Both the position numbers and the translations under genes were made by a program. Shown here piece by piece: positions 1 to 5,855 of a stretch of 5,855 bases of DNA (positions are counted from its first letter, which is position 1; each line of letters begins with the position of its first letter). Source of the DNA: Bacteroidales bacterium (GTDB lineage Bacteria > Bacteroidota > Bacteroidia > Bacteroidales > UBA12077); NCBI GenBank assembly GCA_030156305.1, contig JASGMZ010000189.1, forward strand, positions 1 through 5,855. Direction: 5' to 3'. A model generated the notes under the pieces. It did not search any database. It had not been told where the DNA came from and was given only the letters and a program-made list of their open reading frames with translations.

Positions 1-2
1 CC

Positions 3-3000
3 AAAATTTCGTTGGACATGAAAAATGCGTCCATTGAAAAAGTACTGCAAGCCATTGAAGAGAAATCCGATTATTATTTTCTGTATAACAGCAAGCTGAT
101 TGATGTAGATCGGACAGTAAGTGTGCGGGTAAAAAATGCCGCTATTTCAGCTGTATTGGATGAGCTTTTTAAATCGGAAAATGTGGAGTTCGAAGTGCAA
201 GGATCCCAAATAATCCTTTCTCCCAAAGAGATGTACAGCCAAATAACCGCCGTTGCCGAAGCGGTACAACAACAGAAAAAAACCATTTCCGGTACCGTTA
301 TTGATGCAGCCGGCCAACCCATTATCGGAGCAAATATCATTGAAGTCGGAACCACCAATGGAACCGTGACCGATATGGATGGGAATTTTTCGCTCAGTGT
401 GGAACCGGATGCCACCATTCGTATTTCGTATATCGGTTATCTGGAGCAAAATATCAACACTGCTGGACAATCCGCCTTTAACATTACACTTTTAGAAGAT
501 ACTCAGGCATTGGAGGAAGTGGTGGTGGTTGGGTATGGTACCAGACGAGCAGGCGAATTGACCACCTCTATATCAACAATACAAGCTTCTACAATACAGC
601 AAATGCCTATTGTTGAGGCTTCGGAAGCTTTGAGAGCGGCATCAGGTGTAACCATATTGAAGTCAAATACACCTGGAGATGGGGCCTCAGTTCGTATTCG
701 AGGATTGGGTACAATTAATGATAACAATCCGCTTTGGGTTATTGATGGTGTACCAGGAGGAAGTGTTTCACCTAATAACATTGAATCAATCACTGTTTTG
801 AAGGATGCTGCATCCCAAGCAATTTATGGAGCACGTGCTGCTAACGGAGTAATTCTTGTAACGACAAAAACCGGTAGACTAAACCAGAAGGTTCAAGTTA
901 ATGTGAGTGTGAAAAGTGGTATTTCTCAAAACTCAAATTATTATGATCTTCTCAACACAAGAGAATATGGAGAATTGCTTTGGTTAGAAGCCAAAAATGA
1001 TGGCGTTCCGCCTAATCATCCACTATATGGTGATGGCCCAACCCCTGATATCCCAGAATATATCTTTCCTCCACGTGGGCAGAATGTTGACCATAGTTTA
1101 TATGATGATAAAATGATTCACGAGGATGGTGATGATACCTATCTCATTATGAAAGCAAATAAAGAAGGTACGGATTGGTTGAGAGAAATAAGCCATAATG
1201 CCCCTTATACAGACATTTCCCTTGATCTGAGTGGGGGAGGACAATCGACTTCATATGCTTTCCAATTAGGCTATTTATCAGAAGAAGGAATATTGAAATT
1301 CACCGGTTTTGATCGATATAACCTTCGTTCGAATGTAACTTCAAAACCTTTTAAATGGCTTGAGATCGGAGAACGTCTCGGCGTAACTTATACTCAGCGT
1401 CAGGGGTTTAGAGATAATAATTCTGAATCATCAGCTATTTCTTGGGCTTATCGAATGCAACCAATTGTTCCGGTTTATGATATTGCAGGGAACTATGCTG
1501 GAACAAGAGCGCCAGGTACAGGAAATGGTAGAAATCCATTATTTTTACTTGATACAAACCAAAATGATAAAGATAAAAGAATGAATATTAGTGGTAATGC
1601 TTATGTGAAATTGACACCAATTGAAGGTCTTTCTTTCCAATCCCTTTTCGGTATTGATTATACACCTCGGCATTATCGCAACATTGATTATGTGGAAAAA
1701 GCCTATTCAGAAAGAGGTACTTACGATAATTTAAGCGAAGAAACTAGTTTTGGAATGCTATGGAACTGGACAAATACGGTTGAATATAGAAGATTGTTTA
1801 ATAATGCACATGATTTTACCTTTCTGGTAGGAACAGAAGCAATTGATTATTCTTACAACTTTGTGAATGCTTCAAGAAGCGATTTTTTCTCAAAAGCTGA
1901 AAATTATATTCAATTGGCTACCGGATTACAGGGAATTAATAATAATGGAAATGCTAATTCATGGGCTCTCTTTTCGATGTTTGGACGTGTAAACTATAAT
2001 TATGAAAATAAGTATATGTTTGAAGGCGTAGTTAGACGAGATGGTTCTTCCCGTTTCGGAAAAGAGCACAGATATGGTACTTTTCCCGCGTTCTCTGCTG
2101 CCTGGAGGATATCTAATGAAGAATTTATGAAATCCACTTCAGGATGGTTGAGTGACCTCAAATTGCGATTTGGTTATGGGATAACGGGTAATGATAGAGT
2201 TGGAGATTATAACAGTTATACAAACTTCACTATTAATTATTTTGATTCATTTTATCCCATCAAAGGTGATAATGTAACCACAGGGTCTATGGGATTTTAT
2301 CAATCTACTTTGGGTAATCCAGACGTAAAATGGGAAACAACGGCCACAACAAATTTGGGCGTAGACATCGCTTTCAGCAACAATTTGACAACGTCGATAG
2401 ATTTATGGAATAGAAAAACATCCGATATGCTTTATCCACAACAGATACCAATGATTTTAGGTAGAGTTGGGGCTCCGTCCATAAATGTTGGGGAAATGAA
2501 AAATGTGGGATTCGATATTGAACTTGGATATATGGGTAATACTTTAAATCGTGACCTAACTTATAATATCAATTTAAATGTTTCTCATTACAAGAATGAA
2601 ATTGTAAAACTCTCTAGCAAAGAAACTGAGTTTTTACCGGGAGATGATTATCGCGAAATAACATATACAAGAAGTGAAAAAGGAACTTCTTTCCCAGAAT
2701 TTTATGGGTATGAGGTTGAAGGAATATTTCAAACACAAGCTGAAGTTGACGCATGGCCAACATTTGGAGATTATAATCAAGTAGGGCGTTACAAATATAA
2801 AGACGTAAACGAAGATGGTGTTATAAATTCTGAAGACCGTACTTATATCGGTTCTCCTCATCCGCTTTTCACCAGTTCGTTGAGTGCAGGAGTTGATTAT
2901 AAAGGGTTTGGAGTATTCGCGCAGTTTTATACAAGCTACGGTAATGAAATGGTTAACTATGTAAGAAGGTGGATAGATTTTAAGCAGTTTAACGGAGGTC

Positions 3001-3362
3001 GCAGTCACGACAGATTATACAATTCATGGGGTAGTCCTTATCTGAGTGATAATACTAAGGCAAAATTACCCAAAGCTGAATCAAATGATGTTCAAAGTCA
3101 ACTACCTTCTACTGCTTTTGTTGAGGATGCTTCATATTTACGTTTAGAAAATTTGAGAGTTCATTATGATTTGAACAGAATATTAAAAAGTGAATACTTT
3201 AGAGAATTTCAAATTTTTGGACAAATGTCTAATGTATTTACCATCACTAGTTATTCAGGACTGGATCCTGAAGTGAATACAAGTGGTAAAAATTTAGGTG
3301 TAGATCAAGGTGCTTGGCCGACACCGCGACAAATAATGTTTGGAATTAATATTGGATTATAA
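3..3362 (+). CDS. SusC-family TonB-dependent receptor with STN domain (5' end outside window)
   Basis: This is an outer-membrane transporter that, with the SusD protein encoded next to it, imports a glycan or other nutrient into the periplasm using TonB/ExbBD energy. The frame is open to the left edge; codons K-I-S-L precede the first ATG at 18 and belong to the STN fold, so the true start and signal peptide lie upstream. 1119 codons are visible. Numbering from the TTG at 12: STN domain 1-70; carboxypeptidase-regulatory-like domain about 91-165 with VTDMDGNFSL; a TonB-box-like EEVVVVGYGT at 168-177; plug about 178-290 with the hallmarks RIRGLGT, LWVIDGVPGG and IYGARAANGVILVTTKTG; then a 22-strand-type beta-barrel to the C-terminus (FGINIGL). 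An EF-hand-like loop, D-x-N-x-D-G, lies at 931-942. The STN domain is known in FecA-type receptors to contact a FecR-like anti-sigma factor, so autoregulation through an ECF sigma factor is inferred. GC is higher in the first ~800 bases than later. Substrate unknown. Confidence 0.96.
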   Translation, partial: KISLDMKNASIEKVLQAIEEKSDYYFLYNSKLIDVDRTVSVRVKNAAISAVLDELFKSENVEFEVQGSQIILSPKEMYSQITAVAEAVQQQKKTISGTVIDAAGQPIIGANIIEVGTTNGTVTDMDGNFSLSVEPDATIRISYIGYLEQNINTAGQSAFNITLLEDTQALEEVVVVGYGTRRAGELTTSISTIQASTIQQMPIVEASEALRAASGVTILKSNTPGDGASVRIRGLGTINDNNPLWVIDGVPGGSVSPNNIESITVLKDAASQAIYGARAANGVILVTTKTGRLNQKVQVNVSVKSGISQNSNYYDLLNTREYGELLWLEAKNDGVPPNHPLYGDGPTPDIPEYIFPPRGQNVDHSLYDDKMIHEDGDDTYLIMKANKEGTDWLREISHNAPYTDISLDLSGGGQSTSYAFQLGYLSEEGILKFTGFDRYNLRSNVTSKPFKWLEIGERLGVTYTQRQGFRDNNSESSAISWAYRMQPIVPVYDIAGNYAGTRAPGTGNGRNPLFLLDTNQNDKDKRMNISGNAYVKLTPIEGLSFQSLFGIDYTPRHYRNIDYVEKAYSERGTYDNLSEETSFGMLWNWTNTVEYRRLFNNAHDFTFLVGTEAIDYSYNFVNASRSDFFSKAENYIQLATGLQGINNNGNANSWALFSMFGRVNYNYENKYMFEGVVRRDGSSRFGKEHRYGTFPAFSAAWRISNEEFMKSTSGWLSDLKLRFGYGITGNDRVGDYNSYTNFTINYFDSFYPIKGDNVTTGSMGFYQSTLGNPDVKWETTATTNLGVDIAFSNNLTTSIDLWNRKTSDMLYPQQIPMILGRVGAPSINVGEMKNVGFDIELGYMGNTLNRDLTYNINLNVSHYKNEIVKLSSKETEFLPGDDYREITYTRSEKGTSFPEFYGYEVEGIFQTQAEVDAWPTFGDYNQVGRYKYKDVNEDGVINSEDRTYIGSPHPLFTSSLSAGVDYKGFGVFAQFYTSYGNEMVNYVRRWIDFKQFNGGRSHDRLYNSWGSPYLSDNTKAKLPKAESNDVQSQLPSTAFVEDASYLRLENLRVHYDLNRILKSEYFREFQIFGQMSNVFTITSYSGLDPEVNTSGKNLGVDQGAWPTPRQIMFGINIGL

Positions 3363-3369
3363 CTATTAA

Positions 3370-5139
3370 ATGAAATATAAAATGAAAAAAATATTTATAC
3401 TAACAACTTTGTTAATGTGGCTTTTCATCATTTCTTGTGATGATTTTCTAACAAAAGAACCTTTTGGCTCAGCTGCTGGCACTTTAATGGAAACACCGGA
3501 AGGGGTAGAAGCTATATTAATTGGGGCTTACAATAGTCTTAACGGTTCTAATCATTATCGCACCGATTTTGGAGGAGCAATGGCTAATGATTGGACTTAT
3601 GGAAGTGTTGCCTCGGATGATTGTTATAAGGGAACCTCTGCTGGGGATCAAAACGATTTTAATTACATAGAAAGATATGCCACTTTACCTACAAATCTGT
3701 ATATGGAAGTTAGATGGGGCGATTGTTACAATGGCGTTGCAAGAGCCAACCAAACGTTGGATTTTCTTTGGATAACCCAAGAAGGTTCAAACCCAATTGA
3801 GGCTAATCGTGCAACGGTAATTGAAGCTGAAGCAAAATTCTTAAGAGCATGGTTTCATTTTAAAGCTAATAGGATTTTTCAGAAAATACCCTATATAAAA
3901 ACCCAAAGTGAATTAGGAGAAATTCTTCCAGAACAAGTACCTAATGACTCAGAAGGATGGGATGACATTGAAGCTGATTTGCAATATGCAATAGATAATT
4001 TACCTGAATCTAGTCCTTTGGGTGAACCTGGTAGACCTACTAAATACGCCGCTATGGCAGTTAAGGCTCATGCACATTTATATCAAAATGAATTGGATTT
4101 AGCTAAACCATTATTGGATAATATTCTAAATAGTGGAAAATATTCACTTGTAGACAATTATTATGATAATTATGATCAAGCAACCGAGAATAATAAGGAG
4201 TCTATTTTTGAAATTCAATCTGCTACCAGTCAAAGTAGTCATACATCCAATCGTTTTTGCAATACAGTGATGCCGCAGGCTGGACCTGCTGGGATAGGCT
4301 GGGGTTTTTATCAACCTTCTCAAAACTTGTTCGATGCTTTTCAGGTAACAAGCGATGGGTTACCAATACTAAATGATAACGATCGAGTGCACTTAGCTAC
4401 TGATATGGGTATAGCCAGTGATGAGGAATTCAACCCGACCGATCACCTACTTGATCCTCGTGTAGATTGGACTATAGCGCGACGTGGTGTAGATTATCTT
4501 GGCTGGGGAATTATGGAAGGTATGACATGGATTAGAGACCATTCGAATGGAGGTCCTTTTATGACTAAAAAGTATTCATTACATTTTAAAAATAAGAGCC
4601 TGAATGTATATGGAAATGGTGCTCAAAATGGTCAAAATACTCGTGCTTATAGGCTCGCTCACATTATATTATGGAGAGCTGAAATAGCTGTTGAAGACGG
4701 AGAACTTGATTATGCCCGTCAGTTAGTCAATCAAATACGTAATAGAACAAAGAGGAGTGATGTTGTTATGGGAAGAGTAGCAAATACAAAATTTGGACCA
4801 GGTATTGAAATTATAGTAGACTGGACTAAACCCGCTGCGAATTATTCAATCGAACCTTATCCGGCAGGTGCAGAGGCTTTCTCTACTATAGAGAATGCAA
4901 GAAAGGCTGTTCGTTTGGAGCAAAGACTTGAATTTGCAACTGAAGGAATGCGTTTTTTTGATCTGAGACGATGGAAAATAGATAATGAAGTCCTCAATAA
5001 TTATATAACAGAAGATATTAAATTCAGATCATTTCTCACTGGTGCAACCTATGATCCAAATAAATCGTACTGGCCTTTACCTGAAAGTCAATTGGATTTA
5101 CAGGCTGGGGTGCTTAAACAAAATCCAGCCTATGAATAA
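3370..5139 (+). CDS. SusD/RagB-family surface lipoprotein
   Basis: This is the outer-membrane lipoprotein partner of the upstream SusC-like receptor; family members bind the ligand at the cell surface and act as a lid over the SusC channel. The 589 residues are a normal length. A short lipoprotein signal peptide ends in the lipobox IISC with Cys23 as the lipidated residue, followed by DDFLTKEP, typical of mature SusD N-termini. TPR-like helical segments are visible around 115-172 (DCYNGVARANQTLDFL, AEAKFLRAWFHF) and 425-460 (YRLAHIILWRAEIA). C-terminal family hallmarks are RLEQRLEFATEGMRFFDLRRW near 515-535 (first residues R515, E517, R519) and YWPLPESQLDL with QNPAYE at the very end. The start is 7 bases after the susC stop, implying co-transcription. 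An in-frame ATG at 3382 (Met5) would also leave a workable signal peptide; 3370 is kept as the first ATG. The segment LDPRVDWTIARRGVDYLGWG at 361-380 probably marks a SusD subfamily. The ligand cannot be deduced. Confidence 0.96.
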   Translation: MKYKMKKIFILTTLLMWLFIISCDDFLTKEPFGSAAGTLMETPEGVEAILIGAYNSLNGSNHYRTDFGGAMANDWTYGSVASDDCYKGTSAGDQNDFNYIERYATLPTNLYMEVRWGDCYNGVARANQTLDFLWITQEGSNPIEANRATVIEAEAKFLRAWFHFKANRIFQKIPYIKTQSELGEILPEQVPNDSEGWDDIEADLQYAIDNLPESSPLGEPGRPTKYAAMAVKAHAHLYQNELDLAKPLLDNILNSGKYSLVDNYYDNYDQATENNKESIFEIQSATSQSSHTSNRFCNTVMPQAGPAGIGWGFYQPSQNLFDAFQVTSDGLPILNDNDRVHLATDMGIASDEEFNPTDHLLDPRVDWTIARRGVDYLGWGIMEGMTWIRDHSNGGPFMTKKYSLHFKNKSLNVYGNGAQNGQNTRAYRLAHIILWRAEIAVEDGELDYARQLVNQIRNRTKRSDVVMGRVANTKFGPGIEIIVDWTKPAANYSIEPYPAGAEAFSTIENARKAVRLEQRLEFATEGMRFFDLRRWKIDNEVLNNYITEDIKFRSFLTGATYDPNKSYWPLPESQLDLQAGVLKQNPAYE

Positions 5140-5196
5140 TAAATGAAGATGATGATTTTATAAATAATCAAGAGGCTGAGTATCACCTGCAAAATT

Positions 5197-5232
5197 AAAG
5201 AGGTTGTCTCTTATTTTGAGGCAGCCTCTTTT
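5197..5232 (+). terminator. Rho-independent terminator after the susCD pair
   Basis: Bases 5197-5210 (AAAGAGGTTGTCTC) pair with 5218-5231 (GAGGCAGCCTCTTT) to give a 14-bp stem with two G-T wobbles and a 7-base loop, TTATTTT. The stem ends in a short T run (TTTT, 5229-5232). It begins 58 bases after the susD stop codon and points in the direction of that operon. Hairpins of this AAAGAGG...CCTCTTT type are common behind operons in Bacteroidales. It probably ends the susC-susD transcript and separates it from the downstream oxidoreductase gene. The T tract is short and followed by CGG, so termination may be incomplete. Confidence 0.82.
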
Positions 5233-5234
5233 CG

Positions 5235-5500
5235 GTGGCGAGCCGTCGCCAACCATTAGCTACGGGCAAGGGTGTCCCTCCCGTGGAGGAATTGAAAATC
5301 GCATAACGAAGGTGAGCAATCTGAAGGAAGTCTACGGCAAAGTCCTGCCCCGAGGAACACGAATCACATCAGGCATATCCGGTGGAATACGACTGGCAAA
5401 CATGTCTCAATCCAAAGACAGTACTGACGTCTGAGTATAAATGTTTCGAGGAGAGGGGACGAAGGTTATTGGCCTTACCAAGAGAGGTCTTATGAACATA
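5235..5500 (+). mobile_element. Probable group II intron 5' remnant (domain I-like, no reverse transcriptase)
   Basis: This stretch codes for nothing convincing, has about 49% GC against about 32% in sampled susC DNA, and is rich in short stems: 5236-5241 with 5246-5251 (TGGCGA/TCGCCA), and 5277-5281 with 5285-5289 (CCTCC/GGAGG). Its wording, including GCTACGGGCAAGGGTGTCC, AATCTGAAGGAAGTC followed by GGCAAA, and AGGAACACGAATCAC, resembles the 5' structural region (domain I) that precedes the intron-encoded protein in bacterial group II introns. That resemblance is from memory of the family, not from a search. No reverse transcriptase and no domain V hairpin lie in the window, so this would be a truncated, immobile copy. 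Neither end is certain: the left end is placed just after the terminator, where a GTGGCGAG sequence could be a 5' boundary, and the right end near 5500. The alternative is an unrelated structured RNA. Confidence 0.5.
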
Positions 5501-5615
5501 TGGAAAAAGTAAATGAAGGAAGAACCTTGTATTGGGATAAAGACAAAGAAGAGATTACGAGAGCGTAAATCATCATTATTATTAACTGAGCGTTTAAACC
5601 TAAAAAAAAGTACTT
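5501..5615 (+). other. Leader region before the oxidoreductase gene
   Basis: This stretch joins the intron-like remnant to the next gene. Its left half (to about 5568) contains a short open frame with no recognised family; its right half (5569-5615) is very AT-rich and probably the 5' untranslated region, with an A-run at 5602-5609 just before the start codon. I could not find a convincing Bacteroidota promoter (TTTG near -33 with TAnnTTTG near -7) or a clear Shine-Dalgarno sequence. Bacteroidota often start translation from A-rich leaders without one, so this does not count against the downstream start. Confidence 0.4.
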
Positions 5616-5855
5616 ATGTCATCAAAAATTTCAAGAAGAAAATTCTTAGAAACCGGCGCCTTAGCGGCTGCCGGTCTCACGGTGGTACCATCATCGGTAC
5701 TGGGAAAGAGTATGGGTCATGCCGCCGCCCCGAGTGATAAACTGAACATTGCCGGAGTGGGCATTGGCGGAATGGGCTTTGCTAACCTGAAAAATCTGGA
5801 AAGCCAGAACATTGTAGGCCTGTGTGATGTGGACTGGAAATATAGTCAGCGTGTA
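5616..5855 (+). CDS. Tat-exported Gfo/Idh/MocA-family oxidoreductase (3' end outside window)
   Basis: This is the start of an NAD(P)-dependent oxidoreductase of the Gfo/Idh/MocA family, whose members oxidise, reduce or epimerise sugars and related polyols. Eighty codons are visible and the frame is open to the right edge. A twin-arginine signal peptide begins the protein: SRRKFLE with Arg7-Arg8, then a hydrophobic run (ALAAAGLTVV) and a likely cleavage region around 30-38, so the folded enzyme would be exported to the periplasm with its cofactor. The Rossmann dinucleotide-binding motif GIGGMG (GxGxxG) is at 49-54 and strand two ends in LCDVD (69-73), where an acidic residue normally contacts the nucleotide ribose. 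The ATG at 5616 is the only start between an in-frame stop at 5601 and the Tat motif. GC is about 54%, far above the susC/susD genes. The related exported GH109 glycosidases share this fold and cannot be excluded from 80 residues. Being beyond a terminator, it is probably its own transcription unit. Confidence 0.9.
   Translation, partial: MSSKISRRKFLETGALAAAGLTVVPSSVLGKSMGHAAAPSDKLNIAGVGIGGMGFANLKNLESQNIVGLCDVDWKYSQRV

Noticed and set aside
12..20. TTG at 12 or ATG at 18 as the true start of the SusC protein
   Set aside because: Either would begin inside the STN domain and give no signal peptide; the frame stays open to the left edge, so the gene is cut by the window.
74..793. Three minus-strand open frames opposite the 5' part of susC (74-418, 147-470, 503-793)
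   Set aside because: They lie entirely inside a well-supported coding frame, show no recognisable domain, and two overlap each other; they are antisense shadows.
2634..3008. Minus-strand open frame opposite the SusC barrel
   Set aside because: No domain or start signal; explained by codon composition of the + strand gene, whose frame is intact there.
5204..5434. Plus-strand open frame of 76 codons beginning inside the terminator stem
   Set aside because: It starts in the terminator hairpin and runs through the structured, intron-like segment; the translation looks like no protein family.
5146..5585. GATGATGAT near 5146 and ATCATCATT near 5569 as possible terminal inverted repeats around the intergenic insert
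   Set aside because: Only about eight low-complexity trinucleotide-repeat bases match, with no target duplication or transposase; expected by chance in AT-rich DNA.
5513..5737. Plus-strand open frame of 74 codons overlapping the oxidoreductase start
   Set aside because: Its second half is an out-of-frame reading of the Tat signal and Rossmann region, whose own frame has clear family motifs; the Lys/Arg-rich translation is typical of a shadow.

Overview
The window looks like a chromosomal segment of a member of the Bacteroidota. The main evidence is an adjacent SusC/SusD pair, a gene arrangement essentially restricted to that phylum. The coding DNA is AT-rich, there are no strong Shine-Dalgarno sequences, and the pair ends in an AAAGAGG...CCTCTTT terminator hairpin. 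No rRNA, tRNA, CRISPR array or complete mobile element is visible.

Layout, all on the + strand: (1) bases 3-3362 hold a SusC-family TonB-dependent outer-membrane receptor. Its start lies left of the window, and it carries an N-terminal STN signalling domain, a carboxypeptidase-regulatory-like domain, a plug and a beta-barrel. (2) After a 7-base gap, bases 3370-5139 hold its SusD-family surface lipoprotein, complete. (3) A strong rho-independent terminator follows at 5197-5232. (4) Bases 5235 to about 5500 are non-coding and resemble the 5' structural part of a bacterial group II intron, with no reverse transcriptase and no domain V, so most likely a decayed remnant. (5) An AT-rich leader follows. 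(6) From 5616 to the right edge lie the first 80 codons of a Tat-exported Gfo/Idh/MocA-family NAD(P)-dependent oxidoreductase.

How they work together: SusD captures an oligosaccharide or glycoside at the cell surface and closes like a lid on SusC, which imports the ligand into the periplasm using TonB energy. The STN domain suggests that ligand binding also signals through a FecR-type anti-sigma factor to an ECF sigma factor; those genes would be expected just left of the window. The Tat-exported oxidoreductase could act on the imported sugar in the periplasm, but it lies beyond a terminator and an intron-like remnant, so it is probably transcribed separately. The substrate cannot be read from this window.

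The SusC/SusD pair is ordinary for this phylum. The parts most worth a second look are the intron-like remnant directly after the terminator and the uneven base composition: about 46% GC in a sampled N-terminal part of SusC, about 32% in a sampled C-terminal part, and about 54% in the oxidoreductase start.
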